In this document: in pieces, positions 1 through 7,907 of the stretch
How the letters are laid out: each line of letters opens with the position of its first letter
How positions within the stretch are numbered: the stretch's first letter is position 1
Assembly (NCBI GenBank): GCA_030844565.1
Contig: JAUUNK010000036.1
Coordinates: forward strand, 1 to 32,517
Length of the DNA stretch: 32,517 bases
Origin: Bacteroides ovatus
GTDB taxonomy: Bacteria; Bacteroidota; Bacteroidia; Bacteroidales; Bacteroidaceae
Direction: 5' to 3'
Position numbers and translations under genes: made by a program
The notes under the pieces: model-generated
What the model was told of the DNA's origin: nothing
Databases searched by the model: none
Seen by the model: only the letters and a program-made list of their open reading frames with translations

Positions 1-51
1 AGCAAAGGACTGAAAATCCTTGTGTCCCCGGTTCGATTCCTGGTGGCACCA
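1..51 (+). tRNA. tRNA-Phe(GAA), 5' end outside the window
   Basis: The anticodon stem AAGGA/TCCTT closes the loop CTGAAAA, giving anticodon GAA. It is followed by a T arm with loop TTCGATT (one mismatch in the stem) and the acceptor 3' strand TGGCACC plus discriminator A. No CCA is encoded. The 5' acceptor strand and D arm lie before base 1. Confidence 0.9.
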
Positions 52-65
52 CATTCTTAAGCAAT

Positions 66-138
66 CGGAATGTAGCGCAGTTGGTAGCGCACTACGTTCG
101 GGACGTAGGGGTCGGGCGTTCGAGTCGCCTCATTCCGA
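66..138 (+). tRNA. tRNA-Pro(CGG)
   Basis: The acceptor strands CGGAATG and CATTCCG pair perfectly over 7 bp, with discriminator A. The anticodon stem CTACG/CGTAG closes the loop TTCGGGA, giving anticodon CGG. The C1-G72 pair fits proline tRNAs. It lies 14 bases after tRNA-Phe, so the two are probably cotranscribed. CCA is not encoded. Confidence 0.93.
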
Positions 139-141
139 CAG

Positions 142-191
142 ATAAGTCGTAAAGCTCTTTTTTAGAAGTGTTTACGGCTTATTTCTTTTTT
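142..191 (+). terminator. Terminator after the tRNA-Phe/tRNA-Pro pair
   Basis: ATAAGTCGTAAA (142-153) pairs with TTTACGGCTTAT (171-182) over 12 bp with one G-U pair, and is followed by a T-rich run (183-191). It starts four bases after tRNA-Pro. The rest of the gap to 311 holds only a short direct repeat, CGGGACAG at 195-202 and 206-213; I see no gene there. Confidence 0.75.
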
Positions 192-311
192 AGCCGGGAC
201 AGAAACGGGACAGTAAGAGGTCACAGTTACTATTGCTTTGCTTAGGAAACATCAATACCAAACAATCCCATTGGATTTATAAAACCTAAAGAATAAGCGG
301 CACAATTCTCT

Positions 312-1235
312 TTACAATTCCTCCTCCTCCACTTCCGTGCCCCGGGCAAAAGTGCGATACTCCAACGGGGTAAATCCGGTACGTTTTTTGAAAAGAGAGA
401 AGAAATGCTCGGCAGATTTATAGTCGAGCATGAAAGAGATTTCTTTCACAGAATGAGAAGTTCCCACCAGAAGTTGCTTAGCCTTGCGGAGTTTTAGCTC
501 CTGGAAATAGCGGGCGGGGGCATAACCGGTATATTCTTTAAAGACTTTACGAAACCAGGAATAACTGATATTTAACTTCATTGCCAACTCTTCGGGGTCT
601 ACGTCGTGCATCACGTTTTCGTTCATGATGATTTTAGCCTGTTCTATCTTCTGGTCGACATCGCCTATCTCGAAGATTTTATTCTTGGAGATAGAAAGAA
701 TCATGCCAATCATGTGAAGCACAATGCCCGCCAAATATTGCTGGGAAGAGATTTTATCAGCCTCGGCAATGTCAATGGCACGGGAGAAGAGAGAGACGAG
801 TTCTTCGTTCAGCCCCACTTCGAGCACTTGGTTTTCTTTAGAAAGAAAGGAATCACGGATGATAGTATCGATGATAGGTCCTTCGAAGCCAATATAATAT
901 TCATTCCAACCGGTCTTGCGCAAAGGCTGGTAGGTGTGCCATTGTCCGGGGAAGAGAATCATCAACCGGCCTTTGCAAACTTGCTTTTCGGGAGTGGAAT
1001 CGGACGTAAACAAACCACGCCCTTTGGTGATATAAACTATTTGATATTCGCGCAGCACCCTTCCTTTCCGAGTGTTGAAGAAATAGCCCGAAGGATGGTC
1101 TTTCAATGGATAAGGAGAGTCGGGCTGGATGGACTGAAAGCCGACAGTATTGACCCACAAACCGAATTTACGGTCCATGTCGTTTACGATAAGATACTTA
1201 AATTCTACTCCTAAATCATTGTAGCCTTTCGCCAT
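312..1235 (-). CDS. rhaR: AraC-family transcriptional regulator of L-rhamnose utilisation (RhaR-like)
   Basis: A 307-residue protein with an N-terminal cupin-like sensing domain (about residues 55-120) and a C-terminal AraC/XylS DNA-binding domain (about 195-295) with two helix-turn-helix units; the end of that domain reads KKRTGFTPLEYR. AraC regulators of this build bind direct-repeat half-sites and activate sugar genes when their sugar is bound. Position just downstream of rhaD suggests rhamnose, or a rhamnose-derived compound, as the signal; this is inference. The frame stays open 30 codons further upstream, but the ATG at 1235 (MAKGYND) lies 24-31 bases after a -7-like box, whereas the longer start would sit upstream of that promoter. 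Confidence 0.88.
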   Translation of the reverse strand: MAKGYNDLGVEFKYLIVNDMDRKFGLWVNTVGFQSIQPDSPYPLKDHPSGYFFNTRKGRVLREYQIVYITKGRGLFTSDSTPEKQVCKGRLMILFPGQWHTYQPLRKTGWNEYYIGFEGPIIDTIIRDSFLSKENQVLEVGLNEELVSLFSRAIDIAEADKISSQQYLAGIVLHMIGMILSISKNKIFEIGDVDQKIEQAKIIMNENVMHDVDPEELAMKLNISYSWFRKVFKEYTGYAPARYFQELKLRKAKQLLVGTSHSVKEISFMLDYKSAEHFFSLFKKRTGFTPLEYRTFARGTEVEEEEL

Positions 1236-1265
1236 GCTGCGTATTTTTTCATAATATAGTGGCAG

Positions 1266-1273
1266 CAAAAATA
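1266..1273 (-). promoter_or_regulatory. Putative -7 box of rhaR
   Basis: On the minus strand this reads TATTTTTG, a perfect match to TAnnTTTG, so transcription should start about 24 bases before the rhaR ATG. No clear TTTG -33 box is visible. With the terminator at 1309-1345 it suggests that rhaR is transcribed apart from rhaBATD. Confidence 0.45.
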
Positions 1274-1308
1274 AAGAATATTTTCTAAAAAGCGAGAGAA
1301 TGGGGGAG

Positions 1309-1345
1309 AAAATCAAAGAGGGCATGCCAACGCTGACATGCCCTC
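1309..1345 (-). terminator. Rho-independent terminator at the end of the rha operon
   Basis: GAGGGCATG (1318-1326) and CATGCCCTC (1337-1345) form a perfect 9-bp stem with a 10-base loop. Read on the minus strand it is followed by TTTGATTTT. It lies 38 bases after the rhaD stop and before the rhaR promoter. Confidence 0.85.
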
Positions 1346-1383
1346 AAGCCTTTTCAGGTCTACCTTCGGAAGTATCCGAACGG

Positions 1384-2193
1384 TTATTTAGGCAGATTGA
1401 ATGCTATGGACATTTCGCGCATCTGCACTTGGCTCATACCTTCGGGTTCAAAACCCATGTTCTTACCGTTGATATAGATTTGAGCGGATTTGCTCAGTAC
1501 ATCTACTTGGTCGAAAGCGTCCATGATGTCTTCGCCAACGGCACACACACCGTGTTTCTCCCACATTACTACGTCGTAATCGTCCAATTCCTTGATGGTA
1601 GCTTCTGCCAATTCAACCGAACCCGGGAGCTTGTAAGGGATGATGCCCAGTCCCCGCGGACAGAATGCTTTTGTTTCGGGAATCATGCTCCACAAGAGGC
1701 TAGTCAATACGTCTTTCTCCAGGAAAGGACGATGATGAGTCATGGCAATCAGTTCGATGGGATGCGTATGCAAAGACGCTTTATAAGTGGAGCCTTTTGC
1801 TATCAGATAGTTGTGCATGCTCAGGTGGGCAGGCAACTCAGAAGTAGGCTGCACAGGTTGGTCGGCTATTATTACGTAGCTGGCACAGTCGTCCAGGATG
1901 CGGATAACGGAGCCGTTGTCCATAGGCCAGCGGGCAAGGTCGCGCATACGTTTGTTGGTTCCTTTGCAGTAGAAGTAACATCCTTTCAGGTGAGGCAATG
2001 TCGTGCCGATGGACTTCACTTCACTGATTGCGGGCATCTGGCGGATTTCGTCGTCGATAAATTCTGTGATATTAATGGTGATGTTACCGCCATTCCGTTC
2101 TGCCCAGCCCTTTTGCCACAGATAGCCTGCCACTTCGGCAACCTTATTCACTTCTTTAGCAAGTGCCGGACGATTTTCTAATATTGATTTCAT
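1384..2193 (-). CDS. rhaD: Rhamnulose-1-phosphate aldolase
   Basis: A 269-residue class II (zinc) aldolase of the RhaD/fuculose-aldolase family; the E. coli enzyme is of similar length (about 274). It cleaves L-rhamnulose 1-phosphate to dihydroxyacetone phosphate and L-lactaldehyde in the cytosol. Visible active-site elements are the family glutamate in TSELPAH (Glu119), the zinc ligands in LHTHPIEL (His142, His144) and the third histidine in WEKHGV (His214). NGGNITI near residue 35 matches the phosphate-binding region. It is the last gene of the operon, 41 bases after rhaT, and is followed by a strong terminator. Confidence 0.95.
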   Translation of the reverse strand: MKSILENRPALAKEVNKVAEVAGYLWQKGWAERNGGNITINITEFIDDEIRQMPAISEVKSIGTTLPHLKGCYFYCKGTNKRMRDLARWPMDNGSVIRILDDCASYVIIADQPVQPTSELPAHLSMHNYLIAKGSTYKASLHTHPIELIAMTHHRPFLEKDVLTSLLWSMIPETKAFCPRGLGIIPYKLPGSVELAEATIKELDDYDVVMWEKHGVCAVGEDIMDAFDQVDVLSKSAQIYINGKNMGFEPEGMSQVQMREMSIAFNLPK

Positions 2194-2234
2194 TTCTTTA
2201 CTATATTTAGTTGTTGTTCAATTGTTCTCTTCTC

Positions 2235-3266
2235 TTATGCCTGCGCCATAGCCACCAGTACGATAGAGAAGATGAGAAGTACCAGCCCAAGGATGAGCAC
2301 AGCTATCGTAGAGTTGCTTGCTCCCTTCCATTCTTTAAGAATGATTCCCCACACATTGCTGAACGTCACATTCAGCGACATCAGGATGCTCCAGGAGAAA
2401 GCCAGTAATATCGGGCTGTCGTTTAAGAAGCTCTTTCCCATCTCGAGCCCGAAGAACTGCGAATACCAAAGCACACCGGCAAGAGCACAGAAGAGAAGAT
2501 TATTCACCAGCTGACCGCCTTTCACCGAAAGATACTCCTCACCCGTCTTATTCTTCACATTCTGCTGGATGCAGTATATGGCATTGGTGAAGAAGCCTCC
2601 CAAAGTGACAAGGAAGATAACCGGCAATCCGGCATACAATCCATCTACTCCTCCTGCCAGAGCCGCTTCTTTAATAGGAGTTCCCGCATCCAGTCCCAAA
2701 GCGAAGCAAGCACTCATCACGCCTGCCAGCAGAGCCACCAGCAGTCCCTTTGTGAGGGCAAAGTCTTTTACTGCCGCTTTTCTCTCCTCCTCGGTCATGT
2801 TCTTGGAACGAAGGCTTCCTGCATAACCGATTACTGCGATGCCTGCCAACGTGATACATACACCGATCAGCAGCATCAAGCCCTCTCCGTGGAAGAGGTC
2901 CTCGCCTGCAAAGATAGCAGGAAACAGTGTGCCGAACCCCGCACAAGTGCCCAATGCAATGCTTTGCCCCAAAGCCACTCCCAAGTAACGCATACTCAAT
3001 CCGAAGGTCAAGCCACCCACTCCCCACAACACTCCGTAGATGATGGAGGAAAGAGCACCGCCCGAAGACCACAACTCGAACAGGCTGCTACCTGCCGGAA
3101 TGGCCAATAAAGCGCCCAGCAAAGGAAATACCAACCAGGCAAAGATGCCTTGCACCAGCCAGAAATTCTCCCACGACCAGTTCTTGACCTTATTAATAGG
3201 CACGTACGAGCTGCTTTGCCCGAAACTGCCAATGGCTATGATAATGAGTCCAATCAGTGTATTCAC
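2235..3266 (-). CDS. rhaT: L-rhamnose/H+ symporter
   Basis: A 343-residue inner-membrane permease with about ten hydrophobic segments, matching the RhaT family in length (E. coli RhaT is 344) and in its opening segment, which reads LIGLIIIAIGSFGQSSSYVP. It would import L-rhamnose with protons. It lies between rhaA and rhaD with gaps of 30 and 41 bases, so it belongs to the same transcription unit. No mutarotase gene (rhaM) is seen in the cluster. Confidence 0.93.
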   Translation of the reverse strand: MNTLIGLIIIAIGSFGQSSSYVPINKVKNWSWENFWLVQGIFAWLVFPLLGALLAIPAGSSLFELWSSGGALSSIIYGVLWGVGGLTFGLSMRYLGVALGQSIALGTCAGFGTLFPAIFAGEDLFHGEGLMLLIGVCITLAGIAVIGYAGSLRSKNMTEEERKAAVKDFALTKGLLVALLAGVMSACFALGLDAGTPIKEAALAGGVDGLYAGLPVIFLVTLGGFFTNAIYCIQQNVKNKTGEEYLSVKGGQLVNNLLFCALAGVLWYSQFFGLEMGKSFLNDSPILLAFSWSILMSLNVTFSNVWGIILKEWKGASNSTIAVLILGLVLLIFSIVLVAMAQA

Positions 3267-3296
3267 GTTAGTAGCAATTTATGGTTAATGACTTCG

Positions 3297-4553
3297 TTAG
3301 GCTCTCTTAGAGGTTACGTCAGCTTCGTATTTCTGAATCTCAGTGATAAACTCTTCTCCCACCGGAACATTGTTTTGCAAGCAGAACATATCCCATACGG
3401 CATTCCAGGGCAGAGACTTGGATTCCTCGAGCAGAGCCAGACGTTCGAACAACTGGTCGTTTGCTTCGTATTCGCGCAGTTTGGCAATCGGCTCGAGCAA
3501 TGCCTGCATGAAGCACTTCTGTGTAGCGCGGCTACCCACCACGTAGGCACCGATACGGTTGATGCTTGCATCGAAGTAGTCCAGACCGATGTGCACTTTA
3601 TCCAAAGCGTCGCAACGGATGATTTCTTTCGCCAAGTCCAGCGTGTCGTCATTCATGATAGTTACGTGGTCGCTATCCCAACGTACCGGGCGGCTCACGT
3701 GCAACATGATTTCCGGAGTGAACAGCAACAGAGCGGAAATCTTATCAGCGATGCTTTCCGTCAGGTGGAAGTGGCCTGTGTCCAATGTCACCATCTTATC
3801 ATTCTTCGCACCATAGCCCAGATAGAAGTCATAAGAACCCACTGTGTAGCTTTCTGCACCGATACCGAAAAGTTTTGCTTCGATGCAATCCTTCATATTG
3901 TCATACGTCGTAGCGAAGATTTCATCTAGAGATTGCTTTAACAATTGACGATATTTGAGGCGGTTCACAGTCTGGTCTTTGCTACCGTCGTGAATCCAGA
4001 GATTCATGATACAAGGGTCGCCCTGATACTGCCCCATAGCTTCGGCGATGGCACGGCTGCGTTTTGTATGTTCTATCCAGAAGTTACGGATGCTGTCGTC
4101 CGGGTTGGCAAGAGTCAGGCTACCACTTTTGGGATGAGAAAAAGAAGTGGAGTTGAAGTCAAGCTTCATACCGTGCTCTTTCGCCCATTGCATCCAGCTT
4201 GCAAAATGTGCAGGTTCAATTTCGTCACGATCTACGAACTTGCCTCCGAAATCACCGTAAGTGGCATGCAAGTTCAAACGGTGGGTTCCCGGGATGTAGC
4301 TGGCTGCCTTCAGGATGTCCTGGCGCAGTTCGTCAATGTTGCGGGCCTTGCCGGGATAGTTTCCTGTTGCCTGGATACCTCCGGAGAGCTCTCCATCGGG
4401 ATTCTCAAACCCGGCTACGTCGTCTGCCTGCCAGCAATGCAGGGAGAGAGAAATCTTTTGTAAATCTTCCAACGCTTTATTAGCGTCTACACCCACTGCT
4501 GCATAACGTTCAACAGCTACTTCATAAGCTTTTCTAATCAATTCTTCTTTCAT
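3297..4553 (-). CDS. rhaA: L-rhamnose isomerase
   Basis: A 418-residue TIM-barrel metal-dependent isomerase, near full family length (E. coli 419), converting L-rhamnose to L-rhamnulose. Recognisable segments are LNLHATYGDFGG (94-104), KLDFNSTSFSHP (130-141), IGAESYTVGS with the metal-binding Glu234, LDTGHFHLTE (257-266) and HVSRPVRWDSDHV, which supplies further metal and substrate contacts. The start is the ATG at 4553, 12 bases after the rhaB stop, so the two genes are very tightly linked. Confidence 0.96.
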   Translation of the reverse strand: MKEELIRKAYEVAVERYAAVGVDANKALEDLQKISLSLHCWQADDVAGFENPDGELSGGIQATGNYPGKARNIDELRQDILKAASYIPGTHRLNLHATYGDFGGKFVDRDEIEPAHFASWMQWAKEHGMKLDFNSTSFSHPKSGSLTLANPDDSIRNFWIEHTKRSRAIAEAMGQYQGDPCIMNLWIHDGSKDQTVNRLKYRQLLKQSLDEIFATTYDNMKDCIEAKLFGIGAESYTVGSYDFYLGYGAKNDKMVTLDTGHFHLTESIADKISALLLFTPEIMLHVSRPVRWDSDHVTIMNDDTLDLAKEIIRCDALDKVHIGLDYFDASINRIGAYVVGSRATQKCFMQALLEPIAKLREYEANDQLFERLALLEESKSLPWNAVWDMFCLQNNVPVGEEFITEIQKYEADVTSKRA

Positions 4554-4565
4554 GATACTATATTT

Positions 4566-6023
4566 TTAAGATACTATGTTTTTAAAATGCATATATGCTA
4601 TGTCCCAGTTTTCTGTGTCCTGAGGTTGATAAGTCTTTAAGGGGATGGAACGGTGGATAAGTTGTCTCATGGCGGATATGCCTGAAGCTTCTCCGGCAGC
4701 CATTGCCTGCACCATAACATTGCCGATAGCGGTTGCCTCCGACGGGCCTGCAACCACAGGAATACCCACTGCATTGGCAGTGAAGCGATTGAGCAATTCG
4801 TTCTGGCTTCCTCCGCCTATCACATGCAAAGTTTCTATAGGACGGGGAGAAAGACTCCGCAGGTTTTCCAACACCTGGCGGTAGCGGAGTGCAAGACTCT
4901 CGAAGATGCAACGCACCACCTGACCACGGTTTTCGGGCATCGGCTGATGTGTACGGTTGCAATATTCAGCAATAGCCTGCTCCATATCGGCTGGGTTGGC
5001 AAATAATTCATCGTCCGGATTGATAAGACTGCGGAAAGGCTGTGCAGCTTCCGCTTCGGCAATCAGTTCGGGATAAGAAGTCTCGCCCCATCCGGCACGA
5101 CAGCGTTCGAGCAACCACATGCCGCAGATATTTTTCAATAAACGTATAGTTCCTTCCACTCCACCTTCATTGGTGAAGTTGAGTTGTTCGGTCTCGGGTG
5201 TAATGACCGGAGCATCCGCTTCCACTCCCATCAGCGACCAAGTGCCGCTGCTCAGGTAAGCGAAGTTGCGGTCCAGCGCTGGCACAGCTGCCACAGCGGA
5301 ACCCGTATCGTGTCCGGCTACGGCTATCACAGGAATAGCGCCCAGTCCGGTCATGCGTTGCACTTCTTCTGTCAGCACACCTACCTTTTCGCCGGGGTAG
5401 ACAAAACGCCCGAAGTGTTCTTCTGTCAGTCCCACAGCCGACAATAATTCGGGAGACAGACGCCGGGTCTGTGCATCCACCAATTGGGCAGTAGTAGCGA
5501 TGGTGTATTCCGTCACCATCTCTCCGGTAAACATATAACTCAATGCATCGGGCATAAACAAAATCTTATCCGCAGCCTGCAACGCACTATCTTCATTCCG
5601 CCGTAGAGTGTCGAGTTGAAAAAGTGAATTGAAATTCATCACCTGGATTCCTGTAACACCATAGACTTTGCTGCGAGGCACACGTGAGAAGAACTTCTCC
5701 GGTGCTCCCGTCGTATGAGGGTCGCGATAAGAATAAGGTTGGCGAAGCAGATGCCCGTCTTTCCCCACACAAACGAAATCCACTCCCCACGTATCGATAC
5801 CGATGGACGTGATTTGCACATCGCGCGCAGCCGCCAACTTCATTCCTTCTATTATAGAATGATAGAGTGCATAAATATCCCAAAAGAAGTGTCCATTCAC
5901 TTCAATCAGATGATTCGGAAAACGGTTGAGGATTTCCAGCTCCAACCCTTCGTCCGTAAAGGAGCCTAGGATGGTACGCCCGCTGGTGGCGCCGAGGTCT
6001 ACTGCAAAAAAAGAATGTTTCAT
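4566..6023 (-). CDS. rhaB: Rhamnulokinase
   Basis: A 485-residue FGGY-family sugar kinase that phosphorylates L-rhamnulose at C1 with ATP. The N-terminal half opens with FAVDLGATSGRTILG (phosphate-1 loop). GIDTWGVDFV (about 74-83) and the second-domain motifs VAGHDTGSAVAAVP and HVIGGGSQNELLNR are also present. It is the first gene of the operon, directly downstream of the promoter region at 6080-6144. The length is normal for the family. Confidence 0.95.
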   Translation of the reverse strand: MKHSFFAVDLGATSGRTILGSFTDEGLELEILNRFPNHLIEVNGHFFWDIYALYHSIIEGMKLAAARDVQITSIGIDTWGVDFVCVGKDGHLLRQPYSYRDPHTTGAPEKFFSRVPRSKVYGVTGIQVMNFNSLFQLDTLRRNEDSALQAADKILFMPDALSYMFTGEMVTEYTIATTAQLVDAQTRRLSPELLSAVGLTEEHFGRFVYPGEKVGVLTEEVQRMTGLGAIPVIAVAGHDTGSAVAAVPALDRNFAYLSSGTWSLMGVEADAPVITPETEQLNFTNEGGVEGTIRLLKNICGMWLLERCRAGWGETSYPELIAEAEAAQPFRSLINPDDELFANPADMEQAIAEYCNRTHQPMPENRGQVVRCIFESLALRYRQVLENLRSLSPRPIETLHVIGGGSQNELLNRFTANAVGIPVVAGPSEATAIGNVMVQAMAAGEASGISAMRQLIHRSIPLKTYQPQDTENWDIAYMHFKNIVS

Positions 6024-6079
6024 AGCCCAATGAATTATATTTAAAGTGACAAAATGCGTTTCATGTGATTTTCATGTTA

Positions 6080-6087
6080 CAAAAGTA
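6080..6087 (-). promoter_or_regulatory. -7 box of the rhaBATD promoter
   Basis: On the minus strand this reads TACTTTTG, matching TAnnTTTG. It predicts a start near 6073 and a leader of about 50 bases before rhaB. There is no good TTTG box at the -33 distance, as expected for a promoter that depends on an activator. Confidence 0.55.
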
Positions 6088-6111
6088 GGCGATTTCCCTC
6101 CTATATGTGAT

Positions 6112-6144
6112 ATACAATTTGATGCAAAGGATACACTATTTGAT
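6112..6144. promoter_or_regulatory. Candidate RhaR operator: direct repeat upstream of the rha promoter
   Basis: ATACAATTTGAT (6112-6123) and ATACACTATTTGAT (6131-6144) are direct repeats 19-21 bases apart, about two helical turns, which is the usual spacing of AraC-family half-sites. They begin about 25 bases upstream of the -7 box. Assignment to RhaR is inference. Confidence 0.45.
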
Positions 6145-6493
6145 ACTTTGTCATTCTGTATTTTCTGTTGCTTCTTCCTTGCGCTTTTCAGCCCCGACGG
6201 GCAGGGAGAAAGTTTTTTTCGATTCTGGAAGATTACGGCATTCCCTCTTTGTCAGTGTTTCAAAGATAACTCCTTTATGCAAGACAGGCTTTGAGGGGAA
6301 AAGCTACCTTATGGAAACAAGATAGAGAAAAAGGCTCTCTTTTATCTATTAGAATGGTATTCCTCTCTGCCCGACAACCAGGAAACAAAAGGCGGCAAAT
6401 AACGTTCTTTTAGTGGATTCCCCTGTTCCAAACAGAAAATGAAGGAGGGAAAATACATAAAGTAACGCTACTTTAGCACTTAACTTGCTTTAA

Positions 6494-6615
6494 CCCGGGG
6501 ATAAATTCGTCTTAGCCTGGAGGTAAACCTCTCCGACTCTATGGGTAAACCCGTGTCAGCCCACGTGTAAACCTGCCTCACCCCGGGGATGAGACCGACA
6601 TACCCGGGGAGTCCT
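6494..6615. repeat. Array of about 5.5 degenerate 22-bp tandem repeats
   Basis: Units begin at 6494, 6516, 6538, 6560, 6582 and 6603. The first four are exactly 22 bases and the fifth is 21. A rough shared pattern is CCCGGGG-GTAAACCYG followed by CTCAG; the third unit contains the dyad GGGTAAACCC. The array lies between the divergent rha and arg promoters. The rest of 6150-6490 shows small hairpins (for example AAAGTA/TACTTT) and no credible gene. Confidence 0.6.
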
Positions 6616-6733
6616 TCTTCTCTTCTTACCTTTCAAAAGGAGGAAGCAGTAAGTAAAACACGGCTTTATCCGGCAGAAAGACAGCAAAGAAGGACATTTA
6701 ATATCTTCCCGGATAATAGACCATACACCGTTG

Positions 6734-6751
6734 ATTGAATAAAAATTATAA
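6734..6751. promoter_or_regulatory. Candidate ARG box upstream of argR
   Basis: The 18-mer matches the enterobacterial ARG-box consensus wnTnAATwwwwATTnAnw at 17 of 18 positions. It lies about 21 bases upstream of the TTTG box of the argR promoter. That consensus comes from proteobacteria, so its use here is inference. A weaker match (15 of 18) at 6808-6825 lies between the predicted start site and the argR ATG. Confidence 0.4.
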
Positions 6752-6771
6752 AAAAAGTAGGTTTTATGCAG

Positions 6772-6799
6772 TTTGAATCCGAATTATTGCATACTTTTG
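6772..6799 (+). promoter_or_regulatory. Promoter of the argR-arg operon
   Basis: TTTG at 6772-6775 and TACTTTTG at 6792-6799 match the Bacteroides boxes, with a 16-base gap that is a little short. The predicted start is near 6806, about 20 bases before the argR ATG. Confidence 0.5.
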
Positions 6800-6825
6800 C
6801 AGCATTCTTAGAATAATTATGCAAG

Positions 6826-7302
6826 ATGAAGAAGAAAGCAAACCGGTTAGACGCCATTAAAATGATTATCTCGAGCAAGGAGGTGGGCTCGCAAGAAGAA
6901 CTGCTTCTAGAGCTAAACCAAGAGGGCTTCGAACTTACACAGGCCACTCTCTCCCGCGACTTGAAACAACTCAAGGTAGCCAAAGCAGCTAGCATAAGCG
7001 GCAAATATGTATATGTACTACCAAATAACATCATGTATAAGCGCCCGACGGACCAAAGCCCAGGCGAAATGTTGATAAACAACGGATTTATATCTTTGCA
7101 GTTTTCCGGTAACATCGCTGTCATCCGCACGCGCCCCGGATATGCCAGCAGCATGGCATACGACATCGACAACCATGAGTCACCGGATATTCTGGGAACC
7201 ATTGCCGGAGACGACACTATCATGCTAGTGTTGCGTGAAGGAGCAACAGCGGGAGGCATCCGGAAGTTTCTCTCGCACATCATACCGAATATACACTCAT
7301 AA
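6826..7302 (+). CDS. argR: Arginine repressor ArgR
   Basis: A 158-residue protein of standard ArgR length. The N-terminal winged helix carries the recognition-helix signature LTQATLSRDLKQL (about 37-49). The C-terminal oligomerisation and arginine-binding domain ends with the typical GTIAGDDTIMLVLREG. It would bind ARG boxes when arginine is plentiful. As the first gene of the arginine cluster, with ARG-like boxes in front, it probably represses its own operon. The start at 6826 is the only ATG that fits the predicted transcript. Confidence 0.95.
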   Translation: MKKKANRLDAIKMIISSKEVGSQEELLLELNQEGFELTQATLSRDLKQLKVAKAASISGKYVYVLPNNIMYKRPTDQSPGEMLINNGFISLQFSGNIAVIRTRPGYASSMAYDIDNHESPDILGTIAGDDTIMLVLREGATAGGIRKFLSHIIPNIHS

Positions 7303-7334
7303 ACCAAATACCTACTTTATTATAAAAAAGAGAA

Positions 7335-7889
7335 ATGGACACTCAACAAATAGATGTTATGGTAGCCGACGCCTCTCACGAGGTTTATGTTGACACTATT
7401 TTGGATACCATCCGGGAAGCCGCCAAAGTGCGCGGTACAGGTATCGCAGAACGTACCCACGAATATGTGGCTACTAAGATGAAAGAAGGAAAAGCCATCA
7501 TTGCCCTTTGCGGCGACACCTTCGCTGGTTTCACTTACATCGAATCGTGGGGCAACAAACAGTATGTGGCTACATCAGGGCTTATCGTCCACCCTGACTT
7601 CCGCGGACTGGGACTGGCAAAACGTATCAAACAAGCTTCTTTCCAACTGGCACGATTGCGATGGCCGCGAGCTAAAATATTCAGCCTTACCAGCGGGGCC
7701 GCCGTCATGAAGATGAATACCGAACTAGGATACGTACCTGTCACCTTTAATGAACTCACTGACGACGAGTCGTTCTGGAAAGGATGCGAGGGATGCATCA
7801 ATCACAGCATCCTCGTAGCCAAGGAACGCAAGTTCTGCATCTGCACGGCGATGCTCTATGACCCGGCAGAACATCAAGAAAACAAATAA
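7335..7889 (+). CDS. GNAT N-acyltransferase, probable N-acylglutamate synthase of arginine biosynthesis
   Basis: A 184-residue GNAT-fold protein. The acyl-CoA binding motif A is LIVHPDFRGLGLAKRI (about 83-98), with RGLGLA matching the R/QxxGxG/A loop, followed by a helix and KIFSLTSGAAVMKMN. Its place between argR and argG suggests the first arginine step, acylation of glutamate, since no classical argA or argJ is present. Bacteroides relatives are known to run this pathway with N-succinylated intermediates, so the donor may be succinyl-CoA rather than acetyl-CoA; the sequence alone cannot decide. The C-terminal part (CEGCINHS, KFCICTAM) is rich in cysteine. Confidence 0.75.
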   Translation: MDTQQIDVMVADASHEVYVDTILDTIREAAKVRGTGIAERTHEYVATKMKEGKAIIALCGDTFAGFTYIESWGNKQYVATSGLIVHPDFRGLGLAKRIKQASFQLARLRWPRAKIFSLTSGAAVMKMNTELGYVPVTFNELTDDESFWKGCEGCINHSILVAKERKFCICTAMLYDPAEHQENK

Positions 7890-7907
7890 TAATAAAATAG
7901 AAGAATT

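Noticed and set aside
6046..6325. Two short plus-strand ORFs of 82 and 72 codons in the rha/arg control region
   Set aside because: They overlap each other in different frames, begin within or next to the rha promoter and operator region, and show no coding character.
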